DNA of 7,483 nucleotides from Candidatus Phycorickettsia trachydisci (GTDB lineage: Bacteria > Pseudomonadota > Alphaproteobacteria > Rickettsiales > Rickettsiaceae), in contig CAMCJU010000039.1 of NCBI GenBank assembly GCA_945875085.1, positions 1 through 7,483 of the forward strand, in the 5' to 3' direction. The notes beneath the pieces were generated by a model. That model was given only the letters and a program-made list of their open reading frames with translations, was not told where the DNA came from and made no database searches. The position numbers and the translations under genes are program-made. The stretch's first letter is position 1, and each line of letters opens with the position of its first letter. Below, piece by piece: positions 1 to 5,463 of this stretch.

Positions 1-822
1 GAAGAGGCGGTGGTAATGCGTTTTGGTAAGTATGTAAGAGTGGCATTTCCCGGCCTAAACTACCGCATGCCAGAGCCAATTGAGAGTGTTTATATTGATA
101 AGGTAAACAGGTCAAGGCGTATTGAAATAGGCTACCGCTCTGGCGATCATATAACTAGCGATAGCAGTAGGGACGTGCCAAATGAAAGTATAATGGTCAC
201 TGGAGATGAGAATATCGTTAAGTTAAATTGCGATGTCATGTGGCACATAGCCAACTTATCTAACTATATGTTTAGCGTTGCAACGCCTCAAGAAACAATC
301 AAGGCAGTAGCTCAAAGCGTCATCCGCGAAGTTATAAGCTCCACGCCAATTGCCAGCGCCCTGTCAAGCCAAAAGCAAGAAATTGGCGACAGAATACATA
401 AATCAATTCAAGAAATTCTTAACAACTACAATATTGGCGTTGAAATTGAGCAGGTGCAACTTCTAAAGGTCGAGCCGCCAGAAGAGGTTATCTCCTCTTA
501 TAGGGATGTGCAAACATCAAGAGCCGACAAGGAGAGGGAAATCAATCAAGCTCAAGCGTATCGTAACGATATTATTCCCAAAGCTAGGGGAAAAGCGGCC
601 GAAATGCTACAACAAGCTGAAGGATATAAACAAGAGACTATCGCAAGAGCTGAAGGCGACGTTAAGAGATTTCTGGCTGTCTATAATGAATACTTACTCA
701 ATAAGCAGATAACTAGAGATAGACTAACTTTGGATGCTGTTGAAGAAGTAATGTCAGGAGCAAATAAAACTATAGTTGCCGATGGGCTTGTATTACCGCA
801 TATGACAGTAAAATCAAATTAA
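1..822 (+). CDS. hflK: HflK, SPFH-domain FtsH-associated membrane protein (5' partial)
   Basis: This is the larger partner of the HflK-HflC complex, which in other bacteria surrounds the inner-membrane AAA protease FtsH and tunes its access to membrane substrates. The frame is open from base 1 (Glu-Glu-Ala, then VVMRFGKY), so the GTG at 10 is an internal Val codon and not the start. The amino-terminal cytoplasmic tail and transmembrane helix lie upstream of the window. Visible parts, numbered from the GTG codon: SPFH/band-7 domain at about 1-165, with the family-typical VTGDENIV stretch at 63-70, then a charged, Ala/Glu/Lys-rich coiled-coil segment at about 168-235, and a short tail. Family HflK proteins are usually 340-400 residues; 273 codons are visible here, so about 70 or more residues are missing. 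hflC follows after 8 bases, as is normal for this pair. The HflK assignment over a generic stomatin is secure because of this pairing. Confidence 0.95.
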   Translation, partial: EEAVVMRFGKYVRVAFPGLNYRMPEPIESVYIDKVNRSRRIEIGYRSGDHITSDSSRDVPNESIMVTGDENIVKLNCDVMWHIANLSNYMFSVATPQETIKAVAQSVIREVISSTPIASALSSQKQEIGDRIHKSIQEILNNYNIGVEIEQVQLLKVEPPEEVISSYRDVQTSRADKEREINQAQAYRNDIIPKARGKAAEMLQQAEGYKQETIARAEGDVKRFLAVYNEYLLNKQITRDRLTLDAVEEVMSGANKTIVADGLVLPHMTVKSN

Positions 823-830
823 TAAAATTT

Positions 831-1694
831 ATGAATAATACCCTCAAAGGAATAAACCTTGCCATTGGAGCAGTAGTTTTACTCATTTTATTCAATAGCC
901 TATACATTGTAAATCAAATTCAATATTGCGTTATTTTTCAATTTGGCGAAGCTGTTAAGGTTATAGACACCCCTGGCTTGAACTTCAAAGTACCCTTCAT
1001 ACAACAAGCTGAGTATTTTGACAAAAGGATCTTAAGCGTTGAGGCCGAAGCCAAAGAGTTAACAGCATCCGATGGCAAGAGGATAATTGTTGATGCATTT
1101 GCTAGATTCAGAGTGGTTGATCCGGTTAAATTTTATAAAACCGTGCATAATTATTCGGGCTTTAAGTTGCGCCTGAACAAAATTCTTGAGTCAGCAATGC
1201 GCAAAGTCATTGGCAAGGTATCCTTTACCGCCCTACTTTCCGATGAAAGGAGCAAGATAATGAAGCTAATAAGGGATTCGCTAAATGAAGAAAGCGATCT
1301 CTTTGGCGTTGTCGTTATTGACGTTAGAATCTTAAGGGCTGACTTGCCTAAAGAAAATAGCGCTGCCATCTACAAAAGAATGCAAACCGAAAGAGAGAAG
1401 GAGGCCAAACAAATACGAGCAGAAGGATCCGAAGAAGCTTCAAAGGTAAGATCTATGGCTGATAAAGAGAGCAAAATTCTCATATCAAAGGCTTACACAG
1501 AATCTCAGAGCATTCAGGCTGAAGGAGATAGTCAGTCTGCCAAGATATACAATATTGCATATTCTAGGGATCCTGAATTTTACAACTTCTATAAGTCGCT
1601 AAATACTTGCAAAAACATCTTGAAAAAAGAGGATACAAATCTTATCTTATCAACAAATAGCGAACTATTTAAATACTTAAAGATTCAAAAATGA
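831..1694 (+). CDS. hflC: HflC, SPFH-domain partner of HflK
   Basis: This 287-residue protein is the smaller subunit of the HflK-HflC complex that modulates FtsH at the inner membrane. An amino-terminal transmembrane helix lies at about 8-27 after a very short cytoplasmic tail. The SPFH/band-7 domain follows (about 29-185) with typical features: VIFQFGEAVKV near 34, the PGLNFKVPF turn at 48-56, FARFRVVDP at 90-98 and RADLPKE at 169-175. A coiled-coil segment begins EREKEAKQIRAEG at 187-199. DPEFYNFYKSL at 237-247 matches the characteristic HflC tail motif. Length is ordinary for the family. The ATG at 831 gives the full transmembrane helix and sits 8 bases after the hflK stop. No clear Shine-Dalgarno site is seen, so coupling to hflK translation is likely. 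The stop codon overlaps the start of degP by 4 bases. Confidence 0.96.
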   Translation: MNNTLKGINLAIGAVVLLILFNSLYIVNQIQYCVIFQFGEAVKVIDTPGLNFKVPFIQQAEYFDKRILSVEAEAKELTASDGKRIIVDAFARFRVVDPVKFYKTVHNYSGFKLRLNKILESAMRKVIGKVSFTALLSDERSKIMKLIRDSLNEESDLFGVVVIDVRILRADLPKENSAAIYKRMQTEREKEAKQIRAEGSEEASKVRSMADKESKILISKAYTESQSIQAEGDSQSAKIYNIAYSRDPEFYNFYKSLNTCKNILKKEDTNLILSTNSELFKYLKIQK

Positions 1695-3151
1695 TGTTAA
1701 AGAAAATTACCATTGCATTGTGCTTATTGATCAATTTCAACAACTTTGCTGCCATTGAAACCAAGGAATCAAATGGGGCGGCTCAAAATAGCGTGCAGCC
1801 TCCAAGTTTTGCTGATATAGTCGAGCCTCTAATTCCAACAGTGGTCAATATCTACACAGAACAGTATGCAAAACACGATAGGGAAAATTTACCCCCGGCG
1901 TTCAATCATTTTAAAGATTTCTTCAAGGAGCTCGATGTTCCTTTTTTATTTGAAGATATATACACAAACCCAAAAGCCGTATCTCTTGGATCAGGATTTA
2001 TCGTAGATGAAGAGGGCTATATAGTTACCAATAACCATGTTGTTGAAAATGCTGATAAAATCAACATCAAGCTCCACGACAATACTGAGTTAGAAGCTAA
2101 ACTAGTTGGCACTGACAAGAAAACTGATCTTGCCTTGCTAAAAGTCCAGAGTGATAAAAAACTATCTTTTGCTGTTTTTGGCGACGATCAGGCTGCGCGC
2201 ATTGGCGATTGGGTCATTGCCATTGGCAATCCTTTTGGCTTAGGTCATAGCGTCACCAAAGGAATAGTTTCCTCAAAAGCCAGAGACCTTGATTCAGAAA
2301 ACGGCATCGTGAACAATTACGTGCAAACTGACGCTCCTATTAATAGAGGCAACTCAGGCGGACCTTTGTTTGACTTAAATGGCAAGGTTATTGGCGTTAA
2401 TACTTCAATATACTCATCATCAGGATCGAGCGCGGGAGTTGGCTTTGCGATACCTTCTCATACTGCTAGCAAAATAGTTGAACAACTAAAAAAATACGGC
2501 AAAGTTAACAGAGGGCTACTAAACATAACTATACAGCAATTAACTCCAGAGATTGCAGAAGGCATGGGTTTGCCAAAAGAGCAAAAAGGCGTCTTAGTAA
2601 CCGAGGTCAATTTTGGAGGAGTTGGAGATAAAGCCGGCCTGAAATCTGGGGATATTATCCTTGAACTTAACGATAAGAAAATCACCTCTTCTCGAGAATT
2701 GCAAGTTTTAGTCGCGGGAAGTGAAGTAAACTCAACAGCGACAATTAAAATACTGAGAAATCAAGAAGTAAAGGAACTTAAAGCAGTCATTACTTTAGAT
2801 CAGGCAGGCGATAAAACCTACAGCGCCTCTGCAGACTCGAAGGATAGCGCAGCGTCAAAAAGTCAATATCAAGTCAACGAAGTAACTTTTGTTAATTTAG
2901 ACAGTCACATTGCCGCTCAGTATCACATAGAGCAAACAAGTGGCATCGTAGTAAATAGCGTATCTAAAACAAGCTCTTGGCGGCCTCATCTTAAAGCTGG
3001 AGATTTAATTACTAGCGTCAATCAGCAACCTATTGTTAACGTAGAGGAATTAGAAAAGGTGTATAAAGCAAGTAAAGATAAAAAAAATGTTATTTTATTT
3101 ATGGTCAAAAGGCGTAATATGAATAGCTTCTTGGCCTTACCTATAAAATAA
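1691..3151 (+). CDS. degP: DegP/HtrA family periplasmic serine endoprotease
   Basis: This 486-residue protein is a periplasmic protease/chaperone that degrades or protects misfolded envelope proteins (family EC 3.4.21.107). The amino end is a signal peptide: positively charged MMLKK, a hydrophobic core at 6-14, and probable cleavage after Ala20 or Ala21. The trypsin-like domain carries a complete catalytic triad: His116 in TNNHVV, Asp146 in KTDLALL and Ser222 in the GNSGGPL motif. Two PDZ domains follow, at about 272-368 and 393-480, joined by a Ser/Asp/Lys-rich linker (about 372-392). The mature protein has no cysteine. Length and two-PDZ layout fit DegP/DegQ; the 47-kDa antigen of Orientia belongs to the same family. 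The start overlaps the hflC stop as ATGA; a second ATG at 1694 would shorten the protein by one residue only. DegP and DegQ cannot be separated from this sequence alone. The gene order after hflKC is common in alphaproteobacteria. Confidence 0.95.
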   Translation: MMLKKITIALCLLINFNNFAAIETKESNGAAQNSVQPPSFADIVEPLIPTVVNIYTEQYAKHDRENLPPAFNHFKDFFKELDVPFLFEDIYTNPKAVSLGSGFIVDEEGYIVTNNHVVENADKINIKLHDNTELEAKLVGTDKKTDLALLKVQSDKKLSFAVFGDDQAARIGDWVIAIGNPFGLGHSVTKGIVSSKARDLDSENGIVNNYVQTDAPINRGNSGGPLFDLNGKVIGVNTSIYSSSGSSAGVGFAIPSHTASKIVEQLKKYGKVNRGLLNITIQQLTPEIAEGMGLPKEQKGVLVTEVNFGGVGDKAGLKSGDIILELNDKKITSSRELQVLVAGSEVNSTATIKILRNQEVKELKAVITLDQAGDKTYSASADSKDSAASKSQYQVNEVTFVNLDSHIAAQYHIEQTSGIVVNSVSKTSSWRPHLKAGDLITSVNQQPIVNVEELEKVYKASKDKKNVILFMVKRRNMNSFLALPIK

Positions 3152-3192
3152 AGCGTTGCGACAACATCTGACTGTGGAATAAAATAAAAGAG

Positions 3193-4032
3193 ATGTGGGA
3201 TTTTTTTAAAGAAATAGAAAGTTTTTGGCATTATGTAATTATCTCTACTGGAGGCAAGGATATAAAGGTGTCAAATATACTATTTGCAATATTGATGATA
3301 TTTGTCTCTTTAAAAAAATACCCCTCATTAATTGCCTTTATTAGCAATAAACTATCTTCATTCCAAGGAAGCAATGACAAAGAATTAATTGAAAAAATAT
3401 GCTCCATAATAATTAGCATAGTTGCCTTTGTTACAATTTTGCAAGTGACCAACATCCCCCTTGATACATTTGCATTTTTAGGCGGCGCTTTAGCCCTAGG
3501 GGTAGGCCTAGGAGTGCAAAACTTAATCACCAACCTACTTAGCAGCTTGATTATTGTTATTGAAAAACCTTTGAAAATTGGCGATCTTGTCAGCGCAGAC
3601 AATATCAAAGGCACTGTCTCGCACATTGGCAATAGATGTATCACATTAATAGACCATTCAAATGCCACGGTTTTTATACCAAGTAGCAGCATTTTACAAA
3701 ACAAGCTTAAAAACTGGAGTAAATACAATTTTTTAGATAATGAAACTAAAATTGAAATACCCAAGGAGTGCGAAATTGACAAAGTTATAGACGTCATCAA
3801 GGACGTCTTAAAAGATGTCTTAAAAGATTTTTCAAGTGCAAAAGTTGCATCCAAAGACATGCATGATGCAAAAGTGCTACTCTCAAACATTACAGCTTCC
3901 CATTATATCTGCTCCTTGCAGTATAAATCAAGCATCAAGAGCGATGTCCTGCTCCTAAAACATGAAATAAATCTGGGGCTAGTTAAAAAATTAGGCCCAA
4001 ATGTCATCGTGGAACATCTAGAGAGACCTTAA
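3193..4032 (+). CDS. mscS: Small-conductance mechanosensitive channel, MscS family
   Basis: This 279-residue inner-membrane channel would open under membrane tension and release solutes during hypo-osmotic shock. Length is close to E. coli MscS (286). Hydrophobic segments lie at about 27-41 and 65-86, and the Gly/Ala/Leu-rich pore helix TM3 at about 93-125. The signature region runs from GGALALGVGLGVQN (97-110) through the beta-domain hallmark EKPLKIGDLV (124-133) and GTVSHIGNR (140-148) to the FIPSSSILQN stretch (161-170). By hand alignment on the shared Gln (here 109), Leu102 and Leu106 match the two vapour-lock pore leucines of E. coli MscS. The carboxy-terminal alpha/beta domain contains a short tandem repeat (see 3790-3825). 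ATG 3193 is preceded by AAAAGAG, a weak ribosome site directly against the start. It lies 41 bases after degP and 7 bases before lysC. The MscS family is certain; one-to-one orthology with E. coli mscS is not. Confidence 0.9.
   Translation: MWDFFKEIESFWHYVIISTGGKDIKVSNILFAILMIFVSLKKYPSLIAFISNKLSSFQGSNDKELIEKICSIIISIVAFVTILQVTNIPLDTFAFLGGALALGVGLGVQNLITNLLSSLIIVIEKPLKIGDLVSADNIKGTVSHIGNRCITLIDHSNATVFIPSSSILQNKLKNWSKYNFLDNETKIEIPKECEIDKVIDVIKDVLKDVLKDFSSAKVASKDMHDAKVLLSNITASHYICSLQYKSSIKSDVLLLKHEINLGLVKKLGPNVIVEHLERP
3790..3825 (+). repeat. Three 12-base in-frame tandem units inside mscS
   Basis: Three consecutive 12-base units read GACGTCATCAAG, GACGTCTTAAAA and GATGTCTTAAAA. They encode Asp-Val-Ile-Lys, Asp-Val-Leu-Lys and Asp-Val-Leu-Lys at residues 200-211 of the channel, followed by another Asp. 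The last two units differ at one base. The unit length is a multiple of three, so gain or loss of a copy keeps the frame. The stretch lies in the predicted carboxy-terminal cytoplasmic domain and would form an amphipathic helix. Confidence 0.85.
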
Positions 4033-4039
4033 AAAATCA

Positions 4040-5245
4040 ATGACAAAAGGCGCAGTAGTAGTACAAAAATTTGGCGGGACCTCGGTCGCAGACACGCAGC
4101 GGATAATTGAAATTAGCAAAAAAATCACCGCAGAACTAAATGGCGGCAACAAAGTAGTTGCAGTCATTTCAGCTATGGCCGGCACAACTAATACTTTATT
4201 AAACTATTGCAGAAAAATCTCTACGCTAACTTCGGATCAAGAGCTAAATTCTCTTGACTTTGTACTTAGCAGCGGCGAAAACATCAGTAGCGGCCTGGTC
4301 GCATTAGCGCTGCAAAGCAAAGGCATAAAAGCCCTACCACTGCAAGGCTGGCAAATACCAATATGCACGAACGAGCAAAGCGGCAAGGCGCTAATTACCT
4401 ATATTAACGCTGAGCTAATTTTAAGATATCTGGCCCTAGATTTCGTTCCGGTTATTTGCGGCTTTCAGGGAATCAATTCTAACAACCAAATTACTACGCT
4501 AGGACGAGGGGGCTCCGACATCACTGCAGTAGCTATTGCGGCTGCAATTAGCGCTGAAAGATGCGATATTTATACTGATGTAACTGGCGTTTACAGCGCT
4601 GACCCTCGGTTCATTTTAGCAGCAAAGCATATCGACTCCATCCAGTACGATCAAATGCTTGAGATGACCTACTCTGGAGCAAAGGTTATGCACCCCAGAA
4701 GCATCGAAATCGCCAAAGAATTTCAATTAGATTTAAGAGTAATCTCATCTTTCGACACTGCACAAGGAACAAAAATTAAAGCAAATAACATTATGGAACT
4801 AAGCAAAATAGTTGGCATCGCTCACAACCAAAACATCCTACTTGTCAAGATATATGGCTGCAAGAGTTTGAGCTTTTTGCTTTTGCACTTAAACAAGTTA
4901 AGCATAAATATAAGTAGCGCTTTTTTTCAAGATGACAGTATTTTTCTGATCTCAAACCTTGGAGAGCAAGGCCGTTTAGAAATGGCTCTAAAAGTATCCT
5001 TGAGCAATCAAAATATCTTTACCAGTTTTCAAATATATAGCGATGTTGCTATGGTAAACATCATAGGATCAAAGTTGTTAAACGAGCAAGAAGCGATTGA
5101 TAGAGTTTTTAAGGTGATCGAAAACTTCTCAATTCAATACCTTCATATTGATCATAGCAAAATCAGCATTCTACTTAAAGAAGCAGACATGCATGAACTT
5201 ACTAAAATTTTACATAAAAAACTGCTAGAAACAGACCTTATCTAA
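4040..5245 (+). CDS. lysC: Aspartate kinase (aspartokinase)
   Basis: This 401-residue enzyme phosphorylates L-aspartate with ATP to give 4-phospho-aspartate (EC 2.7.2.4), the first step towards diaminopimelate for peptidoglycan, and towards lysine, threonine and methionine. The amino-acid kinase domain spans about 4-245. It shows the nucleotide-binding KFGGTS at 10-15, SAMAGTTN at 44-51, SSGE at 77-80, GFQG at 141-144, GRGGSD at 155-160, TDVTGVYSADPR at 179-190 and the EMTYSGAKVMHPRS stretch at 208-221. The carboxy-terminal part (about 257-400) fits two tandem ACT regulatory domains, as in stand-alone aspartokinases of about 400 residues. There is no fused homoserine dehydrogenase. ATG 4040 lies 7 bases after mscS with no evident ribosome site, suggesting coupled translation. 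Whether it is feedback-inhibited by lysine or threonine cannot be judged by eye. In reduced alphaproteobacterial endosymbionts the pathway is often kept mainly for diaminopimelate; that role here is inference. Confidence 0.95.
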   Translation: MTKGAVVVQKFGGTSVADTQRIIEISKKITAELNGGNKVVAVISAMAGTTNTLLNYCRKISTLTSDQELNSLDFVLSSGENISSGLVALALQSKGIKALPLQGWQIPICTNEQSGKALITYINAELILRYLALDFVPVICGFQGINSNNQITTLGRGGSDITAVAIAAAISAERCDIYTDVTGVYSADPRFILAAKHIDSIQYDQMLEMTYSGAKVMHPRSIEIAKEFQLDLRVISSFDTAQGTKIKANNIMELSKIVGIAHNQNILLVKIYGCKSLSFLLLHLNKLSINISSAFFQDDSIFLISNLGEQGRLEMALKVSLSNQNIFTSFQIYSDVAMVNIIGSKLLNEQEAIDRVFKVIENFSIQYLHIDHSKISILLKEADMHELTKILHKKLLETDLI

Positions 5246-5273
5246 AGCCTTGAAGTAATATGGCATATATAGG

Positions 5274-5286
5274 ACTATTGCATAGT
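5274..5286. repeat. Short inverted repeat ACTAT-TGC-ATAGT
   Basis: A 5-base perfect inverted repeat with a 3-base centre lies 29 bases after the lysC stop. It is too short and AT-rich to be a convincing terminator and no T run follows. It could be part of a terminal repeat left by a mobile element, but no matching inverted copy is found elsewhere in the gap. Confidence 0.4.
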
Positions 5287-5368
5287 TGCTAGGTTGTATA
5301 AGCGTTTAGCGTAGAGAATTTTAAGGTAAGATTTGCAAACACAATGCCCGCCTATGCGCCTCAGCTTT

Positions 5369-5402
5369 GGAAGAGAGCGCACAAGGAAGAGAGCGCGCAC
5401 AA
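5369..5402. repeat. Tandem direct repeat, 16 and 18 bases
   Basis: Two adjacent copies: GGAAGAGAGCGCACAA at 5369-5384 and GGAAGAGAGCGCGCACAA at 5385-5402. They differ only by an extra GC dinucleotide in the second copy. The copies abut with no spacer. The repeat is purine-rich and unlike the neighbouring coding sequence in composition. Confidence 0.85.
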
Positions 5403-5417
5403 AAGCGTGATGCTTTT
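5401..5417. terminator. Small stem-loop, possible bidirectional terminator
   Basis: AAAAGC at 5401-5406 pairs with GCTTTT at 5412-5417 around a 5-base loop. Because the stem has an A run on one side and a T run on the other, it could act in either direction at this convergent junction. The stem has only two G:C pairs and the T run is only four bases, so terminator function is a weak inference. Confidence 0.35.
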
Positions 5418-5426
5418 GAGCGATAT

Positions 5427-5455
5427 CCGTAAGGGGACGGCTGTCCCATATACGG
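5427..5455. terminator. Two-part stem-loop just beyond the autotransporter stop
   Basis: The inner stem GGGAC (5434-5438) pairs with GTCCC (5443-5447) around a GGCT loop. The outer stem CCGTA (5427-5431) pairs with TACGG (5451-5455). A small internal loop of two bases on one side and three on the other separates the stems, giving ten base pairs in all. It lies 9 bases beyond the autotransporter stop codon, where a 3' end signal is expected for the minus-strand transcript. No T run follows on either strand, so it may be a 3' stability hairpin, a factor-dependent end site or part of an interspersed palindromic element. Confidence 0.5.
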
Positions 5456-5463
5456 GGGAAGTA

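Larger units (their letters stand above)
5246..5463. other. Convergent intergenic region with G+C-rich repeat/hairpin block
   Basis: This gap separates lysC (plus strand) from the autotransporter (minus strand), so transcription converges on it. No reading frame or RNA gene is recognised. The first part is AT-rich like the surroundings (35% G+C over 5281-5340). The block 5341-5460 rises to about 56% G+C and holds a tandem direct repeat and two stem-loops, listed separately. A short direct repeat AGCGT-TT-AGCGT lies at 5301-5312 and a TTTGCAAA palindrome at 5332-5339. No stem followed by a long T run, the classical intrinsic terminator, is seen on either strand. Confidence 0.75.

Noticed and set aside
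10..12. GTG as the start codon of hflK
   Set aside because: The upstream codons continue the conserved E-x-A-V-V segment, and a start here would remove the membrane anchor expected for HflK.
506..712. 68-codon plus-strand frame inside hflK
   Set aside because: It is an alternate frame of the hflK coiled-coil region with no own ribosome site or homologous features.
1151..1369. 72-codon minus-strand frame opposite hflC
   Set aside because: Shadow of the conserved SPFH domain coding sequence.
1691..1723. Lipoprotein signal at Cys11 of DegP
   Set aside because: The residue before the Cys is Leu, not Gly, Ala or Ser, so it is not a lipobox; it lies within the hydrophobic core of an ordinary signal peptide.
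2458..2685. 75-codon minus-strand frame opposite degP
   Set aside because: Shadow of the PDZ1 region; no independent evidence.
3156..3185. Promoter-like TTGCGA, 18-base spacer, TAAAAT before mscS
   Set aside because: The -10-like box ends only 7 bases before the ATG, so the mRNA would be essentially leaderless; the match is weak and AT-rich boxes are common here.
3022..3231. 69-codon minus-strand frame across the degP-mscS junction
   Set aside because: It overlaps the end of PDZ2 and the mscS start and shows no domain or start signal.
3231..3890. 219-codon minus-strand open frame opposite mscS
   Set aside because: The plus-strand frame is an unmistakable MscS channel. The antisense translation has no recognisable domain and is explained by the hydrophobic codon pattern of the real gene.
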